Shown piece by piece: positions 34,158-42,489 of a stretch of DNA of 64,000 bases. The stretch comes from an uncultured bacterium (lineage in GTDB: Bacteria > Actinomycetota > Coriobacteriia > Coriobacteriales > Coriobacteriaceae): positions 1 through 64,000 of the forward strand of contig CAJMPU010000010.1 of NCBI GenBank assembly GCA_905215505.1. The letters run 5' to 3'. The first letter of the stretch is position 1, and each line of letters begins with the position of its first letter. A program made the translations under genes and the position numbers. The notes below the pieces were generated by a model that did not search any database, had not been told where the DNA came from, and saw only the letters and a program-made list of their open reading frames with translations.

Positions 34158-34493
34158 TTAGGGGCGATATCGTAGGAATACGACCGGGAGAGTCGGGACC
34201 AGATTGCCTGGGTTGCCCGGTCGGCTCGCGCGACGGTGCGGCGGTTCCACAGAAAGCTCTCCGGACTTCACGCCGTTTCTGATCGCATTGTAGACAGCCA
34301 TCTCGTCTTCGCAGTCGGCGAGCACGCGGTGTGCGTCGTCGTTTTGGATGTCCAGTAAATCTCGAAGGTCCTCCATGCACCAGCGTCCGAGATTTGGCCA
34401 TGCGCGTTGCGCGAGCTGATAAGTGTCGATTGCGATGTTGTAGTTAAAGTCCAAGCCAATGCCGTCCCAGGCAGAACGGCTTTGTTTCCTTGA
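34158..34493 (-). pseudogene. DnaQ-like 3'-5' exonuclease, C-terminal fragment
   Basis: On the minus strand the frame reads AWDGIGLDFNYNIAIDTYQL, then LEDLRDLL-like MEDLRDLLDIQNDDAHRVLADCEDEM. This is the last third of a DEDDh exonuclease: the ID-T-Y-x-L-A motif and the Exo III H-R-x-L-x-D-C motif are intact. A stop at 34496-34494 and lack of the Exo I motif show that the N-terminal two thirds are missing. It lies at the junction between two gene groups of opposite orientation. Confidence 0.6.
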
Positions 34494-34516
34494 TTATCAA
34501 CTTCATCCGGACACTT

Positions 34517-34590
34517 CCCGCATTCATCCGTGTGTGTACGGATGAATGCGGGGTTCAATACCCCGGCGGTCTGATCGGCAGGCCGCCGGG
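34517..34590. repeat. Two adjacent perfect hairpins
   Basis: CCCGCATTCATCCG (34517-34530) and CGGATGAATGCGGG (34539-34552) form a 14-bp stem with an 8-nt loop. CCCGGCGG (34562-34569) and CCGCCGGG (34583-34590) form a second stem. They lie just past the stop of the minus-strand gene at 34596 and could terminate it, though no T-run follows. Confidence 0.6.
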
Positions 34591-34595
34591 AACTC

Positions 34596-35033
34596 TCACT
34601 CCTCGATAAAAGCCGGCACCCGGTTAGTCCTGCGCATCTTGAAATTGCCATTTTCGTGGGAGACGTAGAGGATGCCGTCCATCCCGTCTCGCGATGCATA
34701 TGAAAGGTGAACAGAACCGCAATCCGCCCCATCATTGTCGAGAAGATCGAACGAATTCGGGTCGCTCGTTGCGGCCAAACGACCACTCATACAAGAACCA
34801 TCGTCATTACAGATTTGCCATTCCATGTCTTCGCCTGCAAGAATCGCCATAGACGGCCTGGTCGCGCCATCGTTGACATACATCCCGTCTATGCCAAACC
34901 CATTTTCAGCGCCATCGATGAACGACTGCTCGGACCTATACCTCGCAAATGATGCACATAGCACCATTGCAAGACAAAGTACAAAGCCAACAATCGCTAT
35001 CTTTGCATAGCTCTTGCCTATCATGTCATTCAC
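34596..35033 (-). CDS. Hypothetical membrane-anchored protein (145 aa)
   Basis: An N-terminal helix (IAIVGFVLCLAMVLCASFA, residues 12-30) anchors a soluble extracellular domain of about 110 residues with four Cys (ICNDDGSC and DGADCG among them), no known motif. Its ATG at 35033 overlaps the stop of the ABC exporter gene by 8 bp, so it is translationally coupled to it. The Cys content and export suggest a partner of the transporter or an immunity lipoprotein-like protein, but this is inference. Confidence 0.6.
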   Translation of the reverse strand: MNDMIGKSYAKIAIVGFVLCLAMVLCASFARYRSEQSFIDGAENGFGIDGMYVNDGATRPSMAILAGEDMEWQICNDDGSCMSGRLAATSDPNSFDLLDNDGADCGSVHLSYASRDGMDGILYVSHENGNFKMRRTNRVPAFIEE

Positions 35034-36840
35034 CTCCCTCGTATGTATCGAGGTATTCCTGCTTGAGCGCCTGCGAGGACGACTTGATCTTTTCCACGAG
35101 CGTGCCGGCCTCGATGAAGTAGAACGAGTCGGTGAGGTCTGCCAGGTCGTCGAGCAGATGGCTTGAAATGAGCACGCTTCGTCCCCGCGCCACCTCGCTG
35201 CGCATCGCGTCGCAGGAGGTTTTCCGCTTTCCCGGATCGAGGCCGTTCAGCGGTTCATCGAGGATGAGGTACGGGCAATCGGTCGATATCGCCATGGCAA
35301 GCTTTACCTGCTGCTTCATTCCTGTCGAGAGTTTACGGGTCGGCTTGTCGAGATATGGGGAGATTCCGAGGGAGTCGCAGAGCGAGTCGATGTCGGTGGC
35401 CGATTTCCACGCCTCCCTAACGAAAGCAAGGTGCTCGAGGGCTGATAGCGTGGGGTAGAGATCCGTGCCGCCTGAAGAGCTCAGGTAGACGAGTTCTGCA
35501 AATTCGGCTGATTGACGTTGGCTGATTCCGTCTGCCACCAGGCTTCCCGAGTGGATACGGGTGGGAAATTGGCCCGACAGCGCTTCAAGAAAGGTGGTTT
35601 TCCCCGAGCCGTTGGGAGCAATGAGGCCCGCCGCCGTTCCCGGGCTCAGGAAAAGCGATCCGATTGAAAGTATCGTCGTGCTTCCGTATCCCACGCTCGC
35701 GTCCAGAAGCTCGAGCCCATGGCGCTTTTTCGCGGGTCCAGGCTGTTTGGGCGAACGTGTCGCAACGGCGCCGACCGCAAAAAAGACCGCGACGTATGCC
35801 AGGGCCACGGCAAGCATCGATGCGCTGCCTGAACCGGAGCCAATGAATTCTGTCGGGAAGCATCCTACGTAGCCCGTTGCCTCGATAGGCGAGAACACGG
35901 CCAGCGGCAGGAGATTGAGCGCGGCGTTATGCTCCAGCGCCGAATCGGACAGCAACGGGAATGCCGGGGCCGCGACAAGCAGCGCTGAGGTAAGGGGGCC
36001 CGCGAAGACGCGCCTCGTTGCGGTCGATAGGACGGCGGAGCAAACGGATATCAAGGTTCCGCCCGCAAGCAGCGCGAGAAGCAGGGTCGTGAAGACGTTT
36101 CCCGCGGTCGTGGTGGCAAGCGCGCCGTCATGGAAGAAGGCGATCGGGTACCCAATTTGCCCGAAGCCGTTTAGGGCCAAGGCGTAAATGCCCCCGGGCG
36201 CGAGGCCGGCGAGGAGCATCGCGGTCCCCGCGGCGATTATCGAAAACACGATCTGGATAAGGCGCCGGAATTTGGGCACGGGCGCCTTCGCCGCCAGGGT
36301 CGCAGGCCTTGTGGCGCCGAGCACGAGTATCGACGAGAGAAGGAAGGGGATGAAGGGAAGGAAAGACGGCGCCGTGGCAATGGCGTAAGGCAGGAAGGAA
36401 AGGAATGGCAGGTCGTTTGCGGAGGCCGGGATATCCGTGATGCCGGAACTGCTCAGAGCACGGCAATATGCGAGCTCCGCGTCATTGGTCTCTCGGTCTC
36501 CCACGATGGACCCGGATTGGAAGCCTTCGCCCATGAGCGCGTAGTAGCTCTCGGCAGAATCGAGAAAGGCGGCGTCGGTTTGAGCGGCAAGGGCGGCGTT
36601 CGCGTATCTTGAAAGCTCCGCGTCATTTTGCTGCTCTGGAGATAGGTCTGTGCCGCTGGCCCGGGGCGCGCGCGTATTGAATGCGTCGACAAAGCTCTGC
36701 ATGCCCTGTTTCATAAAGAAGGGTCCGTAAATGGGTGAATTGAACGCAATGGGGATGGAGAAGGCCGCGGCAAGAACGAGCGTAGAGATCCATACGGCCC
36801 TGTCTCTTAGGATTAGTTTGAGAAGAAGTCGACAGTACAT
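35026..36840 (-). CDS. ABC exporter, permease fused to ATPase (604 aa)
   Basis: Residues 1-355 hold about six membrane helices (one near 15-33, the rest between about 150 and 355) with a large extracytoplasmic loop between the first two, as in ABC-2 type permeases. Residues 375-590 are the ATPase: Walker A APNGSGKTT, signature KLSTGMKQQVKLA, Walker B YLILDEPLNGLDPG and H-loop ISSH. The fusion order, permease first, is that of half-transporters working as homodimers. No protease or C39 domain. The substrate is unknown; the nearby secreted Cys-containing peptide is a candidate. The downstream gene overlaps it by 8 bp. Confidence 0.8.
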   Translation of the reverse strand: MYCRLLLKLILRDRAVWISTLVLAAAFSIPIAFNSPIYGPFFMKQGMQSFVDAFNTRAPRASGTDLSPEQQNDAELSRYANAALAAQTDAAFLDSAESYYALMGEGFQSGSIVGDRETNDAELAYCRALSSSGITDIPASANDLPFLSFLPYAIATAPSFLPFIPFLLSSILVLGATRPATLAAKAPVPKFRRLIQIVFSIIAAGTAMLLAGLAPGGIYALALNGFGQIGYPIAFFHDGALATTTAGNVFTTLLLALLAGGTLISVCSAVLSTATRRVFAGPLTSALLVAAPAFPLLSDSALEHNAALNLLPLAVFSPIEATGYVGCFPTEFIGSGSGSASMLAVALAYVAVFFAVGAVATRSPKQPGPAKKRHGLELLDASVGYGSTTILSIGSLFLSPGTAAGLIAPNGSGKTTFLEALSGQFPTRIHSGSLVADGISQRQSAEFAELVYLSSSGGTDLYPTLSALEHLAFVREAWKSATDIDSLCDSLGISPYLDKPTRKLSTGMKQQVKLAMAISTDCPYLILDEPLNGLDPGKRKTSCDAMRSEVARGRSVLISSHLLDDLADLTDSFYFIEAGTLVEKIKSSSQALKQEYLDTYEGGE

Positions 36841-37582
36841 TTAGAAGCACCTACATTTCTCAAAGCATCGTTAGATTAATAATGACAGACCGGATGAAGA
36901 TACGTGCGACGGGGGCGAGGCGAATGGCTGAGCGGTATCGATATGCGGGTTCAACGGTATTATATTGACCACGTAGATTATTAACTTGCATTTCTAACAG
37001 TTAAGGAGACGGGTGCTTTCCAGCACACTCCTTCGATGATGCCTTCCGCTAGTTGCTATGCCGGTTTCAGCCAACAAAGAATGTGCCCGGGCGCTCAGGT
37101 TCACCGTTAGCGTTGGCAACATATGAGATGGGCCAGACCCTTGCCGCGCGCCGATTGCGCGAGAGGTGTCGGGCTCCATGTTTATTCCACCTGCTTGTTA
37201 TCAACCAGCTTCGTTCAACGTCAGACATTCAAGATGTCAGACGTCGAACCTGCGCTAAAGACGCAGCTGGGGCTACTAGTTGCCTACAATCGCTCGCGAA
37301 GCTCACCTGTTCGTGCGTGAATGTCTGACAGCTCCGTCAGACATTGTCGGACATTTGATTGTTCGACAAATGCGCACGTGGTCGCGTTCGCAAAGATAAC
37401 TGAACGGTCGATGGGTGCGTTGAGACCGGAGCAAACGGCGGATGCCAGAAAAATGGCCTCACAGAATCGCACCCATGGTTGATAAAATTGACCGCCCGGG
37501 CGCAAATACCCGGGCGGTCAATTCATCCCCTCGTTCGCGATCCTGTTGGGTTTTGGGGCTTTGACATGTTGTTGACGGATGG
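36841..37582. other. Long intergenic with inverted repeats
   Basis: No gene is supported. Words related to GTCAGACATT occur at about 37213-37240 and as a perfect inverted repeat AATGTCTGAC (37320-37329)/GTCAGACATT (37336-37345), followed by GTCGGACATT. A GC-rich hairpin GACCGCCCGGG (37490-37500)/CCCGGGCGGTC (37509-37519) resembles a terminator without a T-run. Confidence 0.45.
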
Positions 37583-37700
37583 ATCAGCCGTACAGCTTGA
37601 TCTCCCGGGGTTCCATGTGGTCGTCCCCCAATAAGACGTCCCTGATGTAGCCCTGCGGCAGGAACTCGACGGGCAGCACTGGGTCGTCGACGTAGCCGGG
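37583..37700 (-). pseudogene. C-terminal fragment of an unknown gene
   Basis: On the minus strand, one frame reads VPGYVDDPVLPVEFLPQGYI then RDVLLGDDHMEPREIKLYG and stop. It has good coding character but no start, no ribosome binding site and a disrupted upstream frame. It looks like the tail of a lost gene; the family is not recognised. Confidence 0.35.
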
Positions 37701-37838
37701 CACTGGGAGTAGGCGTGGCCTTTGGACATAGCGTGGCCGCCTGCCGGCGGTCGGACTGCCACTTCAGCCAAAAGCTCAGGCGCGCGCATTAAAATAATGA
37801 ATATATCGCTTGATGGGCTTTTGACCAAGCATGAACAT

Positions 37839-37885
37839 CGCAGGTAAATCCGTGTACCAATTTTTGGTACACGGATTTACCTGCG
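37839..37885. repeat. Perfect 22-bp hairpin
   Basis: The arm at 37839-37860 (starting CGCAGGTAAATCC) is the exact reverse complement of 37864-37885 (ending GGATTTACCTGCG), with a TTT loop. No gene ends or begins within 200 bp, so it is not simply a terminator. Confidence 0.75.
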
Positions 37886-38350
37886 GTTTGTTGAAAGCTC
37901 TGACACGCGCTGTCGACTTCATTAAAATCGATTGCCGATCAAGTCTTCCTATATATGCGAGCCCCAAGAAACTGCGCTGTGAACCTGAGTCCTCTATCGA
38001 TCGGCCCGGTGCACCGGGCCGCTGTCCTCGAGCCGGCAACAGCTTGCCGGTCTCAAAACGTATGCCGTCCGGCACGACCGACAGCCGAGCCTTGTGCCCC
38101 ACTCGAGCAGTGCCAGAACCCCGTGCCGGAACCCACGCAGACGATGGCAGGGGAATTCAGCCGCGGCCATCGAGGAGCCGACCTAGGGACGGCGCCCTCA
38201 TTCCTCAATGGATTTCCGCCGCCCCTTATAGGTCTGGATTGATTTAATGCTTGATTTAATCCGGCTGAATAAGCCGACCATGGGCCGGTTGACATAATGT
38301 AAGGTAAAAGAGCAGATGCGGCCGTACGCCGGTGCGGGTGATGTGACAGA
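37886..38350. other. Intergenic, no gene seen
   Basis: About 465 bp with GC-rich short palindromes (GCCCGGTGCACCGGGC near 38004; GCCGGCAACAGCTTGCCGG near 38034). Open frames on both strands lack start signals and known motifs. Confidence 0.4.
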
Positions 38351-38370
38351 ATGTAATACACGTATTGCAT
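38351..38370 (+). promoter_or_regulatory. Operator-like palindrome of the antitoxin gene
   Basis: ATGTAATA-CACG-TATTGCAT pairs at 7 of 8 positions and lies 18 bp before the start of a ribbon-helix-helix gene, the usual place for an autorepressor site. Confidence 0.5.
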
Positions 38371-38388
38371 CTAACCGGGAGGTGCATC

Positions 38389-38592
38389 ATGGCAACCGCC
38401 ACCGCAGTCCTGAGAATCCCCGAGGACCTCTCGAACAGGTACGACCACCTGGCGAAGTCGACGGGCCGCACGAAAACCTTCTACATGACGGAGGCCCTCG
38501 CCGCGGAGATAGACAGGCTCGAATACGAGTACGGCCTCATGAATTATTCGGGAGGCGTTTGGTTGCGAGGCATGCCAGTGTGCGGGGCCTGA
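38389..38592 (+). CDS. RelB/CopG-type antitoxin, truncated (67 aa)
   Basis: A ribbon-helix-helix DNA-binding N-terminus: TAVLRIPEDLSNRYDHLAKS, then TGRTKTFYMTEALAAEIDRL, the pattern of RelB-type antitoxins. After YEYGL the expected toxin-binding helix is replaced by an unrelated tail ending in the terminator of the convergent operon (WLRGMPVCGA). No toxin gene follows. So it is a C-terminally truncated antitoxin, possibly still able to bind its operator. Start supported by GGGAGG 7 bp upstream. Confidence 0.65.
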   Translation: MATATAVLRIPEDLSNRYDHLAKSTGRTKTFYMTEALAAEIDRLEYEYGLMNYSGGVWLRGMPVCGA

Positions 38593-38609
38593 TTCGTCAG
38601 GCCCCGCAC
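38580..38609 (-). terminator. Very stable UUCG hairpin at convergent gene ends
   Basis: GTGCGGGGCCTGA (38580-38592) and TCAGGCCCCGCAC (38597-38609) form a perfect 13-bp stem closed by TTCG. It contains both the antitoxin stop codon (38590-38592) and the histidine kinase stop codon (38599-38597). Confidence 0.7.
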
Positions 38610-39994
38610 AGGGGGACCGCGATGGTGACCACCGCGCCGCCCGAGGGGCTGTTGGCGAGCGAGACGGAGCCCCCGTGGGCGCTCGCGGCCTCGGAGGCGA
38701 CATGGAGGCCGAGCCCGTAGTGGCGGCCTCCGTCGAGCGAGGAGCGGGACGAGTCGTCTGTGAAGAGGCGCTCGCAGCCGCGTTCGAGGGCGGCGGGAGA
38801 GAAGCCCGGTCCGTCGTCGGCCACCTCGATGACGAGGTGTCCGCCCGCGACGTCGCAGGAGACCGCCACGCGCGAGCGCGCGTGCTCGGCGGCGTTGGCC
38901 ACGAGGTTCGCGGCGGCTCGCGCCAGGGCGGTTCGGTCGAGCGGGGCCTCGGGCGCGCCCGCGACAGCGGGGCCCGTGGCCGCGTCGAGCGTCACGCCTC
39001 GCGCCCGGGCGATCTGGGCGGCCTCGGCGAGGACCTGTTCGCAGAGCTCGGCCGGCCGCATGGGGGCCCTCTCCGCCCCGCCGGACCCGCGCGAAGCCTC
39101 GATGAGCAGGCGCACGTAGCCGTCGAGCCTTTCGACACCGCCGGCTATGTCGCGCGCGGCGGCCGAGAGGTCGCTGTCATTCTCGTCTTCCAGCTCCTCC
39201 GCCACGAAGTCGGCGTTGGCGCGCAGCACGGTGAGCGGCGTCTTGAGGTCGTGGGCGAGCGACGCCATCTGCTCGCGCTGCCCCCGCTCCGCGGCCCAGC
39301 GGGCCTCGAGCGACTCGGCGAGGGAGGCCCGCATGGCGTCCATCGCGGCGAGGACGTCGTTCACCTCACGCACGTTGGTGCTGCCGACCGCGAAGTCGAG
39401 CTCCCCCGCGCCGACGCGCCCCGCCGCCTCCGCGAGCGGCGCCATCTTGCGCGAGATCACGCGGCTCGCGCGGCGCGCCACGAGCGCGAGCGCGAGCGCG
39501 CTTCCCGCCGCAGCGCCGACGAGCATGAGGTTCTGCGGGTTAGGAAGCAGGCCGGCGAGGTCGCGCGAGACCCACTGCGGCAGGTACTCGCTGATGAGTG
39601 CGCAGGCCCCGCCGTCCTTGAGCGGGAACGCGGCGTAGGTGAGGCCCGAACCCCCGCCCTCGATCTTCACTGTGCCCGGTTCCGCGGCGAGTGCCGTACG
39701 GGCCATTTCCTTCGCGTCCTCGAGCCGCGTGCCCTCGAGGTCTGTCATCAGCACGTATCCGTCCTTGTTCAGGATGAGGTAGCGGTACGCCGTCGGCACG
39801 TCCTGCTGCCCGCAGACGCCGTCGCGTCCCAGGCCCTCCGCGACCTCGCGAACATTGGCCGGCCCCCAGCTTGCCTCGTAGACGATGCCCGCGTTGATCG
39901 CCACGGAGAGCACCATGAACGAGGCGAGCCACGCCGTGGCGACCGCCGCGAACGCGTAGGCGAAGTAGCGCGCGATGACGAAGGAGAGTGGCAT
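38597..39994 (-). CDS. Sensor histidine kinase (465 aa)
   Basis: The membrane sensor of the two-component pair. Two membrane helices (about 5-32 and 155-178) flank an extracytoplasmic sensor domain of about 120 residues. A HAMP linker (about 180-235) is followed by the phospho-acceptor SLAHDLKTPLTVLRANADF and a HATPase domain with NLVANAAEHA, VADDGPGFS and GLGLHVASEAA. It is extremely GC-rich, unlike the core genes. The ATG at 39994 is preferred because GGTCGCGGGGGC precedes it; GTG at 40033, overlapping the regulator stop, is an alternative. It likely senses an antimicrobial peptide, given the adjacent transporter. Confidence 0.88.
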   Translation of the reverse strand: MPLSFVIARYFAYAFAAVATAWLASFMVLSVAINAGIVYEASWGPANVREVAEGLGRDGVCGQQDVPTAYRYLILNKDGYVLMTDLEGTRLEDAKEMARTALAAEPGTVKIEGGGSGLTYAAFPLKDGGACALISEYLPQWVSRDLAGLLPNPQNLMLVGAAAGSALALALVARRASRVISRKMAPLAEAAGRVGAGELDFAVGSTNVREVNDVLAAMDAMRASLAESLEARWAAERGQREQMASLAHDLKTPLTVLRANADFVAEELEDENDSDLSAAARDIAGGVERLDGYVRLLIEASRGSGGAERAPMRPAELCEQVLAEAAQIARARGVTLDAATGPAVAGAPEAPLDRTALARAAANLVANAAEHARSRVAVSCDVAGGHLVIEVADDGPGFSPAALERGCERLFTDDSSRSSLDGGRHYGLGLHVASEAASAHGGSVSLANSPSGGAVVTIAVPLCGA

Positions 39995-40020
39995 GCCCCC
40001 GCGACCTCGCGCCCCGATCT

Positions 40021-40683
40021 TCAGAGCTGCCACTTGTACCCCATCCCCCAGACGGTCGCGATCGGATCGGCGCCGGCCTCGGAGAGTTTCCTCCGGGCAC
40101 GGCTGACCTGCATGGATATGGCCGCGTCGTCGGCGTCGCTCTCCCAGCCGAGCACCGCCTCGCGTATCTGCGCGCGGCTCATGACCTGCCCGGGGTGGCG
40201 CGCGAGGTACTCGCAGATGGCGTACTCGGTGGGCGTGAGCGGCACGGTCTCGCCGCCCACGGCGAGGTCGCGCGCCCCGAGGTCGATCCGCACCTCCCCG
40301 AAGGAGAGAGCGTGCGAGCGCGGCCGGCGCTCACGGCGTAGATGGGCCGCGACCTTGGCGCGCAGTTCCGCGGCACCGAAGGGCTTGCGGACGTAGTCGT
40401 CGGCGCCCAGGCCGTAGCCGGCCACGGCATCCTCCTCGGCCACGCGCGCGGTCAGGAAGACGATGGGCCCGTCGAAGTCCGGGCGGATCTGCCGCACGAG
40501 CTCGAAGCCGTCGAGCCCCGGCATCATGACGTCGCAGAGCACGAGGTCGAAGCGCGAGAGGTCCATCCCCGGGACCGCCGTCGGGTCCGTCGCCCTGACG
40601 ACCTCATGGCCGTCGCGGCCGAGGACGCGCGCGAGCGCGTCGAGGATAGCCCGTTCATCATCCACTGCCAGTATCCTCGCCAT
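40021..40683 (-). CDS. OmpR-family response regulator (220 aa)
   Basis: Receiver domain at 1-115 with the acidic pair VDDE, phospho-acceptor Asp in LVLCDVMMPG, the conserved Thr region VFLTA and VRKPFG lysine. The C-terminal winged helix (about 125-220) has VPLTPTEYAICEYLARHPG and ends GMGYKWQL. It is followed by the histidine kinase and preceded by LanFEG-like transporter genes, which it probably controls. AGGTCG precedes the start. Confidence 0.92.
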   Translation of the reverse strand: MARILAVDDERAILDALARVLGRDGHEVVRATDPTAVPGMDLSRFDLVLCDVMMPGLDGFELVRQIRPDFDGPIVFLTARVAEEDAVAGYGLGADDYVRKPFGAAELRAKVAAHLRRERRPRSHALSFGEVRIDLGARDLAVGGETVPLTPTEYAICEYLARHPGQVMSRAQIREAVLGWESDADDAAISMQVSRARRKLSEAGADPIATVWGMGYKWQL

Positions 40684-40728
40684 GTTCGACCTCCTGAAAC
40701 TCTCGTCGGAATTGTACTAGCGCCGCAC

Positions 40729-40911
40729 TCAGCGGTCCAGAGCCCTGCGCGCAGCCGCGGGCGCCAACATGACGATCTCAGGGTTGGGCAGCACGCAGTC
40801 GGCGATCGAGCGCAGCGCCGAACCCCAGCCGGCGTCGAGCAGGGCATTCCCGCCCAGGACAAACGCTGCGGAGAGGGGGACGAGCACGGCGGCGAGCGGC
40901 TTCCTATGCAT
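40729..40911 (-). CDS. Small hydrophobic protein in the transporter operon (60 aa)
   Basis: Starts with an ATG overlapping the end of the second permease gene by 8 bp and runs in the operon direction. It has one hydrophobic N-terminal segment (LAAVLVPLSAAFVLGGNALL) and an Ala-rich end. The base composition matches the operon. It may be a short membrane subunit or a secreted peptide; no family is recognised. Confidence 0.45.
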   Translation of the reverse strand: MHRKPLAAVLVPLSAAFVLGGNALLDAGWGSALRSIADCVLPNPEIVMLAPAAARRALDR

Positions 40912-41719
40912 CTGCCTTCCCGTCCTCGAAGCGGCAGAACCAGGCGAGAAGGACGGCGGCGGCTGCCAGGGTGAGCACGAGGCCAGCGAGCGCAGTCGTG
41001 AGGAGTGGGCCCGCCGCGCGTACGGCGTCGATGAAGGCCTCCACCCCGAGCGACCCCAAGCGCGCGGGCCAGGCGAGCGGCACCCAGCTCAGGGGCGTCG
41101 CCAGGGCACCGGTGAGCTCGCCGGTCATGAGACCGTGCGCAAGTCCGCCCACTGAGAAGAACGCGAGGAGCATCCCCGCCGCGCCGGCGCCGATGGTGGC
41201 GTTGCGGCCGAGGCGCAGGGCCACGCCGAGCCCCAGCGCGTAGAGGGGCAGGCTGCCCAGCACGATGCCCGCCCAGGCGGCCGCAAGCGGAGCGGGCCCG
41301 AGCGGCAGGCGCCCGGCGACGGCGAGCACGGCCCCGAAAACGCCGAGCGCCACGGCCAGCGCGCCCGCGCCGAGCGCCGCAAGGGCGAGCAGCTTCGCCG
41401 CGACGGCGCGCCCGCGCGAGGGGACCGCCGTGAGGTTGGCGAGGCGCCCGGCAGCGCGCTCCTCGTCCACGGCGAGCCCGCAGACGATGGCGGACATGAG
41501 CGGCATGAGGGCGCCGAGGAACTGGGCATAGGCGTCCGCGCCCAGCGCCGGGTCCCATCGGGTTACGGAGAAGTACTCGCCGCAGGCAAGACCGGCTGCC
41601 AGGCCGCAGGCGAGGTGCACCGCCGAGAGCGGGGAGCGCGCCAGGCGCAGGGCCTCGGAGAGCAGGGCCCGCGGGAGAGTCATGCGCGGCGTCGGGTCGG
41701 AGAGTCGTGTCATGGCCAT
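40904..41719 (-). CDS. LanG-like ABC permease (271 aa)
   Basis: Second membrane subunit of the lantibiotic-immunity-type transporter: six hydrophobic segments, Ala/Leu/Gly-rich, with the family-like start LPRALLSEALRLARSPLSAVHL and GEYFSVT. The start ATG at 41719 shares its first base with the TGA of the preceding permease gene (TGATG) and has GGAGAGG just upstream. GC is far above that of the core genes. Confidence 0.8.
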   Translation of the reverse strand: MAMTRLSDPTPRMTLPRALLSEALRLARSPLSAVHLACGLAAGLACGEYFSVTRWDPALGADAYAQFLGALMPLMSAIVCGLAVDEERAAGRLANLTAVPSRGRAVAAKLLALAALGAGALAVALGVFGAVLAVAGRLPLGPAPLAAAWAGIVLGSLPLYALGLGVALRLGRNATIGAGAAGMLLAFFSVGGLAHGLMTGELTGALATPLSWVPLAWPARLGSLGVEAFIDAVRAAGPLLTTALAGLVLTLAAAAVLLAWFCRFEDGKADA

Positions 41720-42489
41720 CACCTCTCCTCGGAGCGCGCGAACCAGGCCGCGCCCGCCGCCGTGAGCGCGGCGAACGCGAGCGCGCAGACCGCAAGGCCC
41801 GCCAGCGTGAGCATGCCGTCCGCCGTGAGCGCCCCGCCGAGCGCCATGTCCGCCGCGAGCGGCTCGCCGCTCGGCAGCACGGGAATGAAGCTCGTGGGGA
41901 TGACCATGCTCGCCGACGGCGGAAAGAGCTGCGGCAGCGGCATCAGCGACCAGGCGAACCCACCCACGAGCTGCGCGGCGAGCGGGCAGAAGATGCCCGC
42001 GAGCATGCCGAGCCGCGCCGTGAGGAAGAGCCCTGCGGGGATCATCCACGCCGCGGTCACCGTGTTGGCGAGCGCGCAGAGGAGCATCGTGAGCGTGCCC
42101 GCGGCCGTGAGGCCCTGCGAGGAGAACGCCGATCCCGCGAGGTAGATGCCGAAAACCACGAGGTTCGAGAGCGTGCAGAGCGCGAGGCACCAGAGCGCCT
42201 TGGCCCACCAGGCGCGCCCGAGCGGGAAGCCCAGGCCCAGAAGCCCCCGCATCCGCGTGCGAGCATCAGCCCGCGCGACGCACGCCACCACGAGCGAGAG
42301 GCACACGGGCAGGAAGAGCGCGTACCAGTAGTTCCATGCGCTGAAGATCTGCACGCCCCGGTAGGGCATCGCGCCGAGCAGCGGCATCGGCAGCGCCATG
42401 AGCACGGCCAGGCGAACCGGTGCCGCGTGGCGCGACTTCAGGGCCTCGGCGCGCAGGGCCGCGAGCAGGCCGCCTTTCTCACCCGTCAT
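41719..42489 (-). CDS. LanE-like ABC permease (256 aa)
   Basis: First membrane subunit of the LanFEG-type transporter. Starts LLAALRAEALKSRHAAPVRL, then six hydrophobic segments with NYWYALFLPVCLSLVVACVA. This matches the MutE/EpiE-type permeases that expel lantibiotics from the membrane. It overlaps the ATPase gene by 4 bp (ATGA) and the next permease by 1 bp. Confidence 0.85.
   Translation of the reverse strand: MTGEKGGLLAALRAEALKSRHAAPVRLAVLMALPMPLLGAMPYRGVQIFSAWNYWYALFLPVCLSLVVACVARADARTRMRGLLGLGFPLGRAWWAKALWCLALCTLSNLVVFGIYLAGSAFSSQGLTAAGTLTMLLCALANTVTAAWMIPAGLFLTARLGMLAGIFCPLAAQLVGGFAWSLMPLPQLFPPSASMVIPTSFIPVLPSGEPLAADMALGGALTADGMLTLAGLAVCALAFAALTAAGAAWFARSEER

Noticed and set aside
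38675..40396. 573-codon open frame on the plus strand
   Set aside because: Antisense to the histidine kinase and response regulator; composition artefact of very high GC.
40524..41795. 423-codon minus-strand frame overlapping the LanG-like permease and regulator
   Set aside because: Arg/Ala/Gly-rich shadow of the real genes in another frame.
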